In this document: piece after piece, positions 32,528 through 40,741 of the stretch
How the letters are laid out: each line of letters opens with the position of its first letter
Numbering within the stretch: the first letter of the stretch is position 1
NCBI GenBank assembly: GCA_027620075.1
Contig: JAQCEY010000012.1
Coordinates: forward strand, 1 to 45,895
Source of the DNA: Pseudomonadota bacterium
GTDB lineage: Bacteria; Pseudomonadota; Alphaproteobacteria; Rickettsiales; UBA6187
Direction: 5' to 3'
Length of the DNA stretch: 45,895 bases
Notes under the pieces: model-generated
What the model was told of the DNA's origin: nothing
Database searches by the model: none
Seen by the model: only the letters and a program-made list of their open reading frames with translations
Translations under genes and position numbers: made by a program

Positions 32528-33247
32528 ATGCGTAAGATATTTATACTGGTAAGTTTGTCTGTTTTTGTCACGAAGCCTGCTTTGGCATGTGACCTTAAAA
32601 ACGTTTTATTTGGAACAAGTGCGAGTCATGTTGTTGATCAATATGATTTCAACCCGTTGGAAACGGAAATAGGTGAAGTGCCTAAAAAAGGTGAGTTTTC
32701 TATAAGAGAATTCGGTAATGTCGTATGTAAGAACCTTCCCGATGGGTCTTTTATCGAGTTTTCGTTCATTGATGATAGTCTTGTAAAAGTTAAAATAGAA
32801 AATAATAGCCGCTCGCAGCCTGTTCTAGATGAGTTAAAAAAGATTTTTGGTGAAAGTGACGATAAAGACAGAAAAAAATCACCTGATGGGAAGACAAAAG
32901 TAGCAATGTGGGATATCGGTGAAAAAATGTCGGTATTGTATATGCTTGGTAACGACCCTAAGGGTGGCACTGTTGAAAGTGTGGATATTAGCTCAAAAAT
33001 GCATCACGCATTATTTCAGGATATAGTTGAACAAAAAAATAAAGCAATCGATAAATACCTTCAAGAAAATAATCTAGGTAAGTACAATACTTCTTACAAA
33101 GGCGGTAGCAGTTCGTCAGGTGGAAATTCAGGAGCTTCCGGCGGTAGTTACGATCCTTATGCTCTGGAGAAGTTAAAAGACGGCTATGATAAGGCTAATG
33201 AAGCATGGAAGGAAAAAAATCAGGATAACCCTAGGAAAGGCAGATAA
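32528..33247 (+). CDS. Secreted protein upstream of PilY1-like adhesin, unknown
   Basis: A signal peptide (MRKIFILVSLSVFVTKPALA, cleaved before Cys) starts this 239-residue protein. The Cys at the cleavage site could mean a lipoprotein, although PALAC is a weak lipobox. The folded region (about 20-165) has no motif I recognise. It is followed by a Ser/Gly linker (KGGSSSSGGNSGASGGS) and a charged helical tail ending NPRKGR. It lies 15 bp upstream of the PilY1-like gene and is surely co-transcribed with it, so a role in the same surface structure is inferred. Confidence 0.7.
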   Translation: MRKIFILVSLSVFVTKPALACDLKNVLFGTSASHVVDQYDFNPLETEIGEVPKKGEFSIREFGNVVCKNLPDGSFIEFSFIDDSLVKVKIENNSRSQPVLDELKKIFGESDDKDRKKSPDGKTKVAMWDIGEKMSVLYMLGNDPKGGTVESVDISSKMHHALFQDIVEQKNKAIDKYLQENNLGKYNTSYKGGSSSSGGNSGASGGSYDPYALEKLKDGYDKANEAWKEKNQDNPRKGR

Positions 33248-33262
33248 TTAAGGGGAATGGTC

Positions 33263-36200
33263 ATGTTTAGAAATATTTTTGCACTATTGTTGTTATTCGT
33301 TTTTGTTTCTTCACAAAGTTGGGCAAAATCACCACCTCCGGGAACAGGATTTCAGGACGTGCCTACGAGTGTGCTAATAATGCTGGATACATCCGGTTCA
33401 ATGGCTTGGAGTGCTTCGGGTGCGGAAACGGATTATCCGTACGACCTTGTGTTTGATTCTGCCGGGAATAGATATGTCGCAAGTTACTACAGTGTAATAG
33501 AGAAATACGATTCATCAAACAATTTTGTAACCAGTTGGGGTGAATATGATAATGGTGGTGCCACAAACGGTCATTTCCGTTATATTTACGCCATAGATAT
33601 TGATAGCAACGATAAGTTATATGTTGCAGATTATCAGCGTGGACGTGTGCAGATATTTGATACTGACGGTAACTATCTGGATAAATTTAATGTATCGACT
33701 TCATATGTAAGAGGGCTTGCAATTGACAGGTCGGATCCTGCAAATAACCGGATATATGTTATAAATGATGACGGAGATATTGAGGTATATGATACTTCAG
33801 GCACGATGCTTAAAACATGGTCGGTAGATAGCGATGCATATGCCGTAGCGGTTGATAAAGCTAGCCCTGCTAATGTTTATGTTACACTAAGATCTGATGA
33901 AGAAGTTCATAAATTTGATTCTGACGGTAACCCTGTAAATAGTTTTGACAGTGGAACTAAGAACTATTTTCGAGCAGGCTTAGCTCCCGGATATACAGAC
34001 CCACATGGTATAGACATCGATAGTGTGGGCAACATATATATAGGTGACAGAGGGTCTCCATATGGAGTTTATAAATATAATCCGGCAGGTGTTTTACAGG
34101 AATATTATGGTGCTACAGGTTCCGGCTCCAGTTTGGGTAAATTCTCTAATATAAGAGGCTTATATGTTGACTCAAGTGATAATGTTTGGGTTGCGGATGC
34201 CGGTAATGATAGGATACAAAAATTTGACGGTTCGGAAGAGTGGCCCGGTTCAAATGAGTCACGCCTGTCTCAGGCAAAAAGTGTAATTAAGGATATCGTG
34301 TCAAACAGTACATTGACAGATGGAGCGGACTTCGGATTACTTGAGTGGAATAACGGAAATAGTAGCGATACTAACGTTATTGTCCCGATATCAAGCAGCG
34401 GTGCTTCAACAATATATAGTACTATAGACAGCTTAAGTGCCGGTGGTGGAACATATCTTGACTTTGCAATGGCTACTGCAAACAGCTATCTGAATTCTAA
34501 CGGATACTTAAATACCAAAAATTGGTGTCAGAAAACCGTTTTGATAGTTATAAGTGATGGTGAGTGGGTGGATAACTCTGCGTCAGCACTTGCACAGCAA
34601 ATGTATAATAATGCAGGGGTAAAAACTTTCGTAGTAGGATTTACCGTGAGTGAATCAAGTTCAGGTGCGGCAAACTATGTAACAATCGCACAAAAAGGGG
34701 GAACATATCCTGACTCTCCTGTGTTTGCTAATGATTGGCAGACTTTATATGAGTCAATATCAGACTACATATTACAAACCATCAATTCTACGTTGACGTT
34801 CAGTACTCCTACAATTATGCCGGAAGTGACAGGAAGCGATCACATAATACAAGCTACTTTCAAGTATAAAACAGGACATCAATGGAAAGGAAGCCTTAAT
34901 AAATACTCCCTTGATGCTAACGGTCTGTTAGGCTCGTTGCAGTGGGACGCAGGCGAGGTTTTGGCTACGACAGCCGCTGCTGACAGAGATATCTGGACGG
35001 TTGGTAACGGTTTGACCGCAACGGATTACAATAATTTTGTAAAGGCTAACCTCGTCGAGTTAAGGCAGGCTTTACTGGAAAACACCGCAACTAACTATTC
35101 GGATGCCGAGTTAGAAGGGCTTATAGACTATGTAAGGGGAATAGATACATATGGCGAGTTTTCGGGCGGTCAAGATGACGAGGGCGATACGATAGTAACG
35201 GGCGAGCGTTGGAAATTAGCCGATGTATATCACTCAAGGGCCGTAGCGGTCGGTACTCCGTCTGCATTTACTTCAGAAACGGCTAATTCAAAAACAGAAG
35301 CCTATTATCGTTATACAAACGGATATAATACTTTCAAAACAACAGGTTCTGCTGCAACAAGGGATTCTATAATATATGTAGGTTCTAACGGAGGTATGCT
35401 GCATGCTTTCAATTCCGATACGGGAGCTGAGGAGTGGGCTTTTGTGCCTCCTAGCATAATACCTAACTTCAAAGATATTATATCTACTACGGCAGGTGAA
35501 AGTAACAGTATTTACGGTGTTGACGGTTCACCTGTTGTTAAGGATATATATTATGGCGGTAGTTGGAGAACTGTTTTGATGGTAGGTTCCAGACAGGGAG
35601 GACACACATATTCCGCTTTGGATATTACCGATCCTGACAATCCTTTACACTTATTTACTTTTGCCCATAATAAAATTACAGATGAGGTGAGTTATTGGGA
35701 CGCATCGGGGACTAGAACCGACTATAGTACGGCAACAGCCATACCTGCCGAATATGACTTTTCAGAACTTGGTGAGGCATGGTCGAGACCGCTTATGTTA
35801 CTCCTTCCTGTAGGTAGCGGAGGTGCTATGAAGTGGACGGCAGTGTTCGGTGGTGGTTTTAACGCTGCGGTAAGCGATGAATATGGTGCGAAACTGTTCA
35901 TAATCGATCTTGAAGATGGCGGTAAAATAATCAATAAACTTGATATTGCCGATGATGATAGCGGTAATGGCATTGAAAACTCGGTTCCGCCTAGGTTAAT
36001 GGCTATAAATGCGGATTCCAGTACTTTCTTCCAAGATAGTGCCGAACCGAACGGCTCAATAATATATTTTAGTGATTTGGAGGGTAAATTATGGAAAATA
36101 AACCTTACCGATCAGGGTACTTTATATGAAACGGTCAGGTTATTTGATGCCGAATCGGATAATAGCAATACAAGGCTAATGTTCCATGAGCATGCCGCAT

Positions 36201-36763
36201 CTGTGGATAGCAACGGATATTTGTGGCAATATTACGGCAGCGGTGACCAACAGTCTTTAGGTGATATTGATGCTAATATCGCAAATAGGGGATATGCGTA
36301 TATGCACTCTACTCCTATGACGGATTTTTCGGCAACCTCAATGCATACAGTATCGGATATGGCTAATGTTTCGCTTGGAAACTGCCCTACTGATGCTCAA
36401 TTCGGCTGGTATATAGACCTTGACGCTAATGAGAAAGTTACCGCTAAGGCTACCGTATCAAACGGCTATGTATATTTCTCAAGATATACGCCAAATGTAG
36501 GGGATATCTGTTCGTCGGGTACTGCTAAGATATCCGAGCATAATTATACCTGCGGAAGTCTGGAAGCCGAGTTTGACCTTGGTTATGGTGTTCCTACGGA
36601 GTCTATCTTGTATAAGAACAAAATATACCTTGGAATCAGTACCGATCAGGTTGTAACAACCCTGCCTCCGGGTTGGGTGAAATCAGGTAACCTTATCATA
36701 GGTGCACCATCGGAGCTTGCTACAGGTAAGGTTGAAGTAGAATCTTGGTGGGAAGACTTCTAA
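33263..36763 (+). CDS. PilY1-like adhesin with split von Willebrand A domain and NHL propeller
   Basis: The start is the ATG at 33263, with AAGGGG about 7 nt upstream. An ATG at 33257 is too close to that site. The signal peptide ends at SQSWAK. A von Willebrand A MIDAS motif (VLIMLDTSGSM, about 37-47) is cut off by about 280 residues of NHL-type repeats, each with a GxxxVADxxNxRVQ-like core (NKLYVADYQRGRVQIFD, NIYIGDRGSPYGVYKYN, NVWVADAGNDRIQKFD). The domain then resumes (SRLSQAKSVIKDIVSN, SAGGGTYLDFA, VLIVISDGEW). The C-terminal half is the PilY1 beta-propeller (IIYVGSNGGMLHAFNSDTG, AVFGGGFN). PilY1 sits on type IV pili and mediates adhesion and surface sensing. A pseudopilin is encoded at 25895-26686. 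It has 1166 residues. Confidence 0.85.
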   Translation: MFRNIFALLLLFVFVSSQSWAKSPPPGTGFQDVPTSVLIMLDTSGSMAWSASGAETDYPYDLVFDSAGNRYVASYYSVIEKYDSSNNFVTSWGEYDNGGATNGHFRYIYAIDIDSNDKLYVADYQRGRVQIFDTDGNYLDKFNVSTSYVRGLAIDRSDPANNRIYVINDDGDIEVYDTSGTMLKTWSVDSDAYAVAVDKASPANVYVTLRSDEEVHKFDSDGNPVNSFDSGTKNYFRAGLAPGYTDPHGIDIDSVGNIYIGDRGSPYGVYKYNPAGVLQEYYGATGSGSSLGKFSNIRGLYVDSSDNVWVADAGNDRIQKFDGSEEWPGSNESRLSQAKSVIKDIVSNSTLTDGADFGLLEWNNGNSSDTNVIVPISSSGASTIYSTIDSLSAGGGTYLDFAMATANSYLNSNGYLNTKNWCQKTVLIVISDGEWVDNSASALAQQMYNNAGVKTFVVGFTVSESSSGAANYVTIAQKGGTYPDSPVFANDWQTLYESISDYILQTINSTLTFSTPTIMPEVTGSDHIIQATFKYKTGHQWKGSLNKYSLDANGLLGSLQWDAGEVLATTAAADRDIWTVGNGLTATDYNNFVKANLVELRQALLENTATNYSDAELEGLIDYVRGIDTYGEFSGGQDDEGDTIVTGERWKLADVYHSRAVAVGTPSAFTSETANSKTEAYYRYTNGYNTFKTTGSAATRDSIIYVGSNGGMLHAFNSDTGAEEWAFVPPSIIPNFKDIISTTAGESNSIYGVDGSPVVKDIYYGGSWRTVLMVGSRQGGHTYSALDITDPDNPLHLFTFAHNKITDEVSYWDASGTRTDYSTATAIPAEYDFSELGEAWSRPLMLLLPVGSGGAMKWTAVFGGGFNAAVSDEYGAKLFIIDLEDGGKIINKLDIADDDSGNGIENSVPPRLMAINADSSTFFQDSAEPNGSIIYFSDLEGKLWKINLTDQGTLYETVRLFDAESDNSNTRLMFHEHAASVDSNGYLWQYYGSGDQQSLGDIDANIANRGYAYMHSTPMTDFSATSMHTVSDMANVSLGNCPTDAQFGWYIDLDANEKVTAKATVSNGYVYFSRYTPNVGDICSSGTAKISEHNYTCGSLEAEFDLGYGVPTESILYKNKIYLGISTDQVVTTLPPGWVKSGNLIIGAPSELATGKVEVESWWEDF

Positions 36764-36903
36764 TTAGAGCGTTGATAATAATTGCTAATTGAACTTTGAT
36801 GCTTGATATATACTCACGGCTGATAAAAAAATATTGTTGAATATGATAATTTTGATTATTGTAGCTTAAACAATTATTTAAAAAATTTATAGGTAGTGAA
36901 TTT

Positions 36904-37986
36904 ATGGGATTGCATCTTAAGAAGGATTATTCTTCAATACAGCCAAGACAAAAAAGAAAATTGAATGTTGGCGAGCCTAAAATATTCGATATTACTACCG
37001 ATGATAATGTTAAGCTAAAATTAACAAGGTATAAAGGCGGCAACAAAGGTCCTGTAATGATGGTTCATGGTTTGGGGGTTGCTTCTACTATCTTCTCTAC
37101 CGACATGATAGATGAGAATCTGTTAGAATATCTCTATAAAAATGAATATGACGTTTGGCTGCTGGATTTAAGGGTCAGTATCGAACTGGAAGCGGCCGCA
37201 AAACAATGGACGGGTGATGAGCTTGCTAAAAATGATTATCCTTGTGCTATAAAATTTATTAAACATAAAACGGGAGCTGATTCAGTGCAGGCAGTGGTGC
37301 ATTGCTATGGTGGTACAACGTTTTTTATGTCGATGCTGGCAGGCTTGGAAGATGTGCGTTCTATAGTTTGCTCTCAGATAGCCACTCATGCCGTGATTCC
37401 GAAAGCAACGCAATTAAAAACAGGGCTACATGTTCCGTCATTCTTGGGAAAGCTTGGCTTTGACTCCCTGACTGCCGAAGTGGACGGTGATGAAAATTTC
37501 TTTGAAAAGCTGTATGATAAGGCGCTGGGTATTTATGCACTATCTGAAGCTCAAGGCAAATGCAGCAATCCTACCTGCCATAGAATTACATTCATGTATG
37601 CCTCTTTATACCGCCATGACCAGCTAACGCACTTGCTGCATGATAACCTCAATGAGTTGTTCGGTGAGGCTAATATGAAAACTTTCCAACACCTTGCGGA
37701 AATCTGCCGTAAAGGTTTCATAGTCGATTTTGACGGTAACGATGTTTATTTAGGCAATCTGCATAACCTTGATTTGCCCATATTGTTCATAAGCGGTGAG
37801 AATAATGAGTGCTATCTGCCTGAAAGTACGGCAATAACATATGATTTGCTAAGGCAGAATTACGATAAAGAGCAATATTCGAGAAAGGTAATAAAAAATT
37901 ACGGTCACATTGACTGCATATTTGGAAAAAATGCAAATGTAGATGTGTATCCGCATATATTGGAACATTTGGAAAAAACTAAGTAA
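36904..37986 (+). CDS. Alpha/beta hydrolase with Cys nucleophile
   Basis: The oxyanion segment is VMMVHGLGVAST (about 51-61). The nucleophile elbow reads VVHCYGGTT, so Cys134 replaces the usual Ser, as in PHA synthases and some dienelactone hydrolases. The acid is within FISGENNECYLP, and the catalytic His is His335 (NYGHIDCIFG). Extra Cys residues occur in GKCSNPTCHR. There is no signal peptide. It has 360 residues. It lies 26 bp upstream of a GMC oxidoreductase gene in the same orientation, and the two almost certainly act in one pathway. In some proteins the two domains are fused. The substrate may be a sterol or lipid ester, which is inference. Confidence 0.8.
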   Translation: MGLHLKKDYSSIQPRQKRKLNVGEPKIFDITTDDNVKLKLTRYKGGNKGPVMMVHGLGVASTIFSTDMIDENLLEYLYKNEYDVWLLDLRVSIELEAAAKQWTGDELAKNDYPCAIKFIKHKTGADSVQAVVHCYGGTTFFMSMLAGLEDVRSIVCSQIATHAVIPKATQLKTGLHVPSFLGKLGFDSLTAEVDGDENFFEKLYDKALGIYALSEAQGKCSNPTCHRITFMYASLYRHDQLTHLLHDNLNELFGEANMKTFQHLAEICRKGFIVDFDGNDVYLGNLHNLDLPILFISGENNECYLPESTAITYDLLRQNYDKEQYSRKVIKNYGHIDCIFGKNANVDVYPHILEHLEKTK

Positions 37987-38012
37987 ATTTAAAAGTATTA
38001 AAGGAATAAAGC

Positions 38013-40412
38013 ATGAATAATCATGGGCTTGCGAATAAGTATTATGAAGTGAAAGACCGTTACGACGTTATAGTTGTGGGGTCGGGTTATGGGGCTTCAA
38101 TAGCCGCCGCTAGGTTTAGCAGGGCAGGGTATAATGTATGCGTGTTAGAACGGGGAAAAGAATATTTACCCGAAGATTTCCCCAATACTGCCGTGGGAGC
38201 AACCCCTGAAATGCATATTGAATCTGCTGAAGGGATTGTATCTAAACTTCCTGAGAACCCTCTGGGGCTATATAATTTTCATATAAATAAAGATTTAAAC
38301 GTATTGGTCGGGTGCGGACTGGGCGGAACTTCGTTGATAAACGCCAATGTGAGTATAAAACCCGATCCCAGAGTCTTTGAAGACACGGTTTGGCCTGAGG
38401 CTATCAGGAATGATATGAACGGCTTGAAAAAAGCATATGATGATGCCAAGGATATGCTAAAAGCCACTCCTTACCCTGTCGGGGAAGCCGGATATCCTGA
38501 ATTACAAAAAACAAAAGCTTTGTTTAAATCAGGTGAGAAAGTCGGCTATCAAACAAAATATCTTGATTTGAACGTAAACTTTGAGGTTAGCGGCAAGAAC
38601 CATGTGGGAGTGGAGCAGCTGCCTTGTAATAATTGCGGTGATTGCTGTTCGGGGTGTCGTAATAAGGCTAAAAATACTCTGGATAAAAACTATCTGCCTG
38701 ATGCAAAAAATCATGGCGCGCATATTTTTACACAAATGGAAGTGCGTCACATAGAGAAAAATGCTGACGGCTCATGGAGTGTCCATTATCTACAACAGCC
38801 GGGCATGCCTTTGAAAGGAAATCCTAAAACAAGCTTTATCAGAGCTGATATCGTTGTAGTAGGAGCGGGAAGTCTGGGTTCTACCGAAATCTTAATGCGT
38901 TCTAAGGAAGAAGGGCTTGCTATATCAAGTAATATCGGGCGTAGTTTTAGCGGAAACGGTGATGTTCTGGCGTTCTCTTATAATACTGACGATGAGGTTA
39001 ACTCAATTGGCTTTGGTGACGATAATCCTTCTAAAAGAAATGCCGTCGGTCCTTGCATAACGGCGGCTATTGATGCCAGACCTGCCGATAAGCCGTTATC
39101 CGAAGGTATGATAATAGAGGAGGGGGCAGCACCCGGAGCTTTAGGAGCGTTGCTTCCTAAGCTTTTCTCATCTGCCGCATCTGCGTTCGGGGTGGATACC
39201 GATAGCGGTTTCCTTGATAATACTAAAGAAACCTACCGTCAGGCTGAGAGCCTTATTCGCGGATATACGAAAGGGGCTACGTATAATACCCAAACATGCC
39301 TGATAATGTCCAATGATGACCAAGACGGTAAGCTTGACCTTAAAAATGACAGGATTCGGGTATTATGGCCCGGATATGCAAAAAAGGAGATATTCAAGCG
39401 TGTTAAAGAAAATATGATAAAGGCAACATCAGCGTTGGGCGGTACATATCTTGAAAACCCTATTAGTGAAAGGTTTTTTGGTGAAAAGTTGATAACAGTT
39501 CACCCTCTTGGCGGTTGTGCTATGGGGGAGGATTCGGGCAGTGGTGTAGTTAACCATAAATGTGAAGTGTTCGATGCCGCCTCTAGCGATAAAAAAGCTG
39601 TGCATGAAGGTTTATATGTAATGGACGGATCGGTTATACCGCGTTCTCTTGGGGTTAATCCTTTGTTTACCATATGTGCCGTATCGGAGCGTGCCGCAGC
39701 TATTGCCGTGGCTCAAAGGGGAAGGCAAACTACATATGATTTTCCTGCCGCAAATTTGGAAATTGAAGATAAATCAAAAGTAGGTGTTACTTTTACCGAA
39801 GTTATGAGAGGTTTTGCAAGTAAAGATGCCGATGATTTTGAAGACGGGTTCAAAAAAGGGAAGATGCAGGGTAAAGCTAAGGCAGGACTGCAATTCCGCC
39901 TGACCGTAACTATGGACGATATGGACGAGTTTATTGCCAATCGTGACCATTTAGGCAGTCTGACCGGTTATCTGGAGTGTCCGTTATTATCTGATGAGGC
40001 TTTGTCGGTATCGCAAGGTAAATTCAATCTTTTTGTTGAGAAAAAAGGTGATAGCACAATAAAGAACATGGATTATTCTATGGTGCTTACCTCTAAAGAA
40101 GGCGAACAATTCTATTTTGTCGGCAAGAAAAATGTCAGAAGCGACGGCAAATTCTCAGTTGAAGAGATTTGGGAAGACACCAGTACCTTATATGTAACGA
40201 TATATGAAGGTGTTGATGAAAACGGAAATGTATTTGCTAAAGGTATTCAAAAAATATTAATAGCCGATTTCGTGAACCAGCTTGAAACCTCAAGTGCCAC
40301 AAGGATTAATGACCCTAAAGAAGCTGTTAAGGCTCTCGGCAAGTTCGGTGTGTTCTTCTTCGGAGAATTGTGGGAGACTTATGTAGAGAAGGGTAAGAAG
40401 AAAGTGGCGTAA
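38013..40412 (+). CDS. Large GMC-family FAD oxidoreductase (cholesterol-oxidase-like) with ferredoxin motif
   Basis: The FAD-binding Rossmann motif is YDVIVVGSGYGASIAAARF, followed by VLVGCGLGGTSLINANV. The C-terminal GMC signature is VHPLGGCAMG, then GLYVMDGSVIPRSLGVNPLF with the usual Asn and His region. Residues 205-215 read CNNCGDCCSGC. The spacing C-x2-C-x2-C-x3-C matches a 4Fe-4S ferredoxin loop and is seen in some large GMC proteins. About 220 extra residues follow the catalytic domain (from about 590), forming a beta-rich accessory domain. It has 799 residues and no signal peptide. It probably oxidises an alcohol or sterol and passes electrons on. It is paired with the hydrolase gene upstream. 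Confidence 0.85.
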   Translation: MNNHGLANKYYEVKDRYDVIVVGSGYGASIAAARFSRAGYNVCVLERGKEYLPEDFPNTAVGATPEMHIESAEGIVSKLPENPLGLYNFHINKDLNVLVGCGLGGTSLINANVSIKPDPRVFEDTVWPEAIRNDMNGLKKAYDDAKDMLKATPYPVGEAGYPELQKTKALFKSGEKVGYQTKYLDLNVNFEVSGKNHVGVEQLPCNNCGDCCSGCRNKAKNTLDKNYLPDAKNHGAHIFTQMEVRHIEKNADGSWSVHYLQQPGMPLKGNPKTSFIRADIVVVGAGSLGSTEILMRSKEEGLAISSNIGRSFSGNGDVLAFSYNTDDEVNSIGFGDDNPSKRNAVGPCITAAIDARPADKPLSEGMIIEEGAAPGALGALLPKLFSSAASAFGVDTDSGFLDNTKETYRQAESLIRGYTKGATYNTQTCLIMSNDDQDGKLDLKNDRIRVLWPGYAKKEIFKRVKENMIKATSALGGTYLENPISERFFGEKLITVHPLGGCAMGEDSGSGVVNHKCEVFDAASSDKKAVHEGLYVMDGSVIPRSLGVNPLFTICAVSERAAAIAVAQRGRQTTYDFPAANLEIEDKSKVGVTFTEVMRGFASKDADDFEDGFKKGKMQGKAKAGLQFRLTVTMDDMDEFIANRDHLGSLTGYLECPLLSDEALSVSQGKFNLFVEKKGDSTIKNMDYSMVLTSKEGEQFYFVGKKNVRSDGKFSVEEIWEDTSTLYVTIYEGVDENGNVFAKGIQKILIADFVNQLETSSATRINDPKEAVKALGKFGVFFFGELWETYVEKGKKKVA

Positions 40413-40423
40413 TTGGAGCTGCC

Positions 40424-40494
40424 GTCATTCACCGGCTTGACCGGTGAATCCACACAGGATAGCATGGATTCGCCGATCGGAGTCGGCGAATGAC
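40424..40494. repeat. GTCATTC palindromic repeat after the GMC gene
   Basis: Outer arms are GTCATTC / GAATGAC. Inside are CACCGGCTTGACCGGTG and TCGCCGATCGGAGTCGGCGA hairpins, with TGGATTC / GAATCCA internal arms. The GGCTTGACC apex is typical of dispersed palindromes in Rickettsiales-like genomes. Confidence 0.75.
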
Positions 40495-40609
40495 AACAGA
40501 AATATTACTATAAAAACAGAGGACTTTATAAACGTTCAAGAGTGAAAGTGCTTTTTATAAATAACTTAACAATCTTCTTAAGCGTAGCCGAGGTTATATA
40601 ATTACTCGT

Positions 40610-40634
40610 AATACTATGGCTTGACCATAGTATT
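40610..40634. repeat. Second GGCTTGACC palindrome
   Basis: A perfect 10-bp stem AATACTATGG / CCATAGTATT with loop CTTGA. The apex GGCTTGACC is shared with the repeat at 40424-40494, but the arms differ. A further small hairpin (TGCAC / GTGCA) followed by TTCTTTTTTT lies at 40654-40680 and may act as a terminator on the plus strand. Confidence 0.6.
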
Positions 40635-40741
40635 CAAGCAATATAATGATGAATGCACTTTGTGCATACTTCTTTTTTTCGTGGATTCGAAATAAAAAAA
40701 CGGAAGTTATTTTGGAACACTATGATTCAAAAATACCTAAA

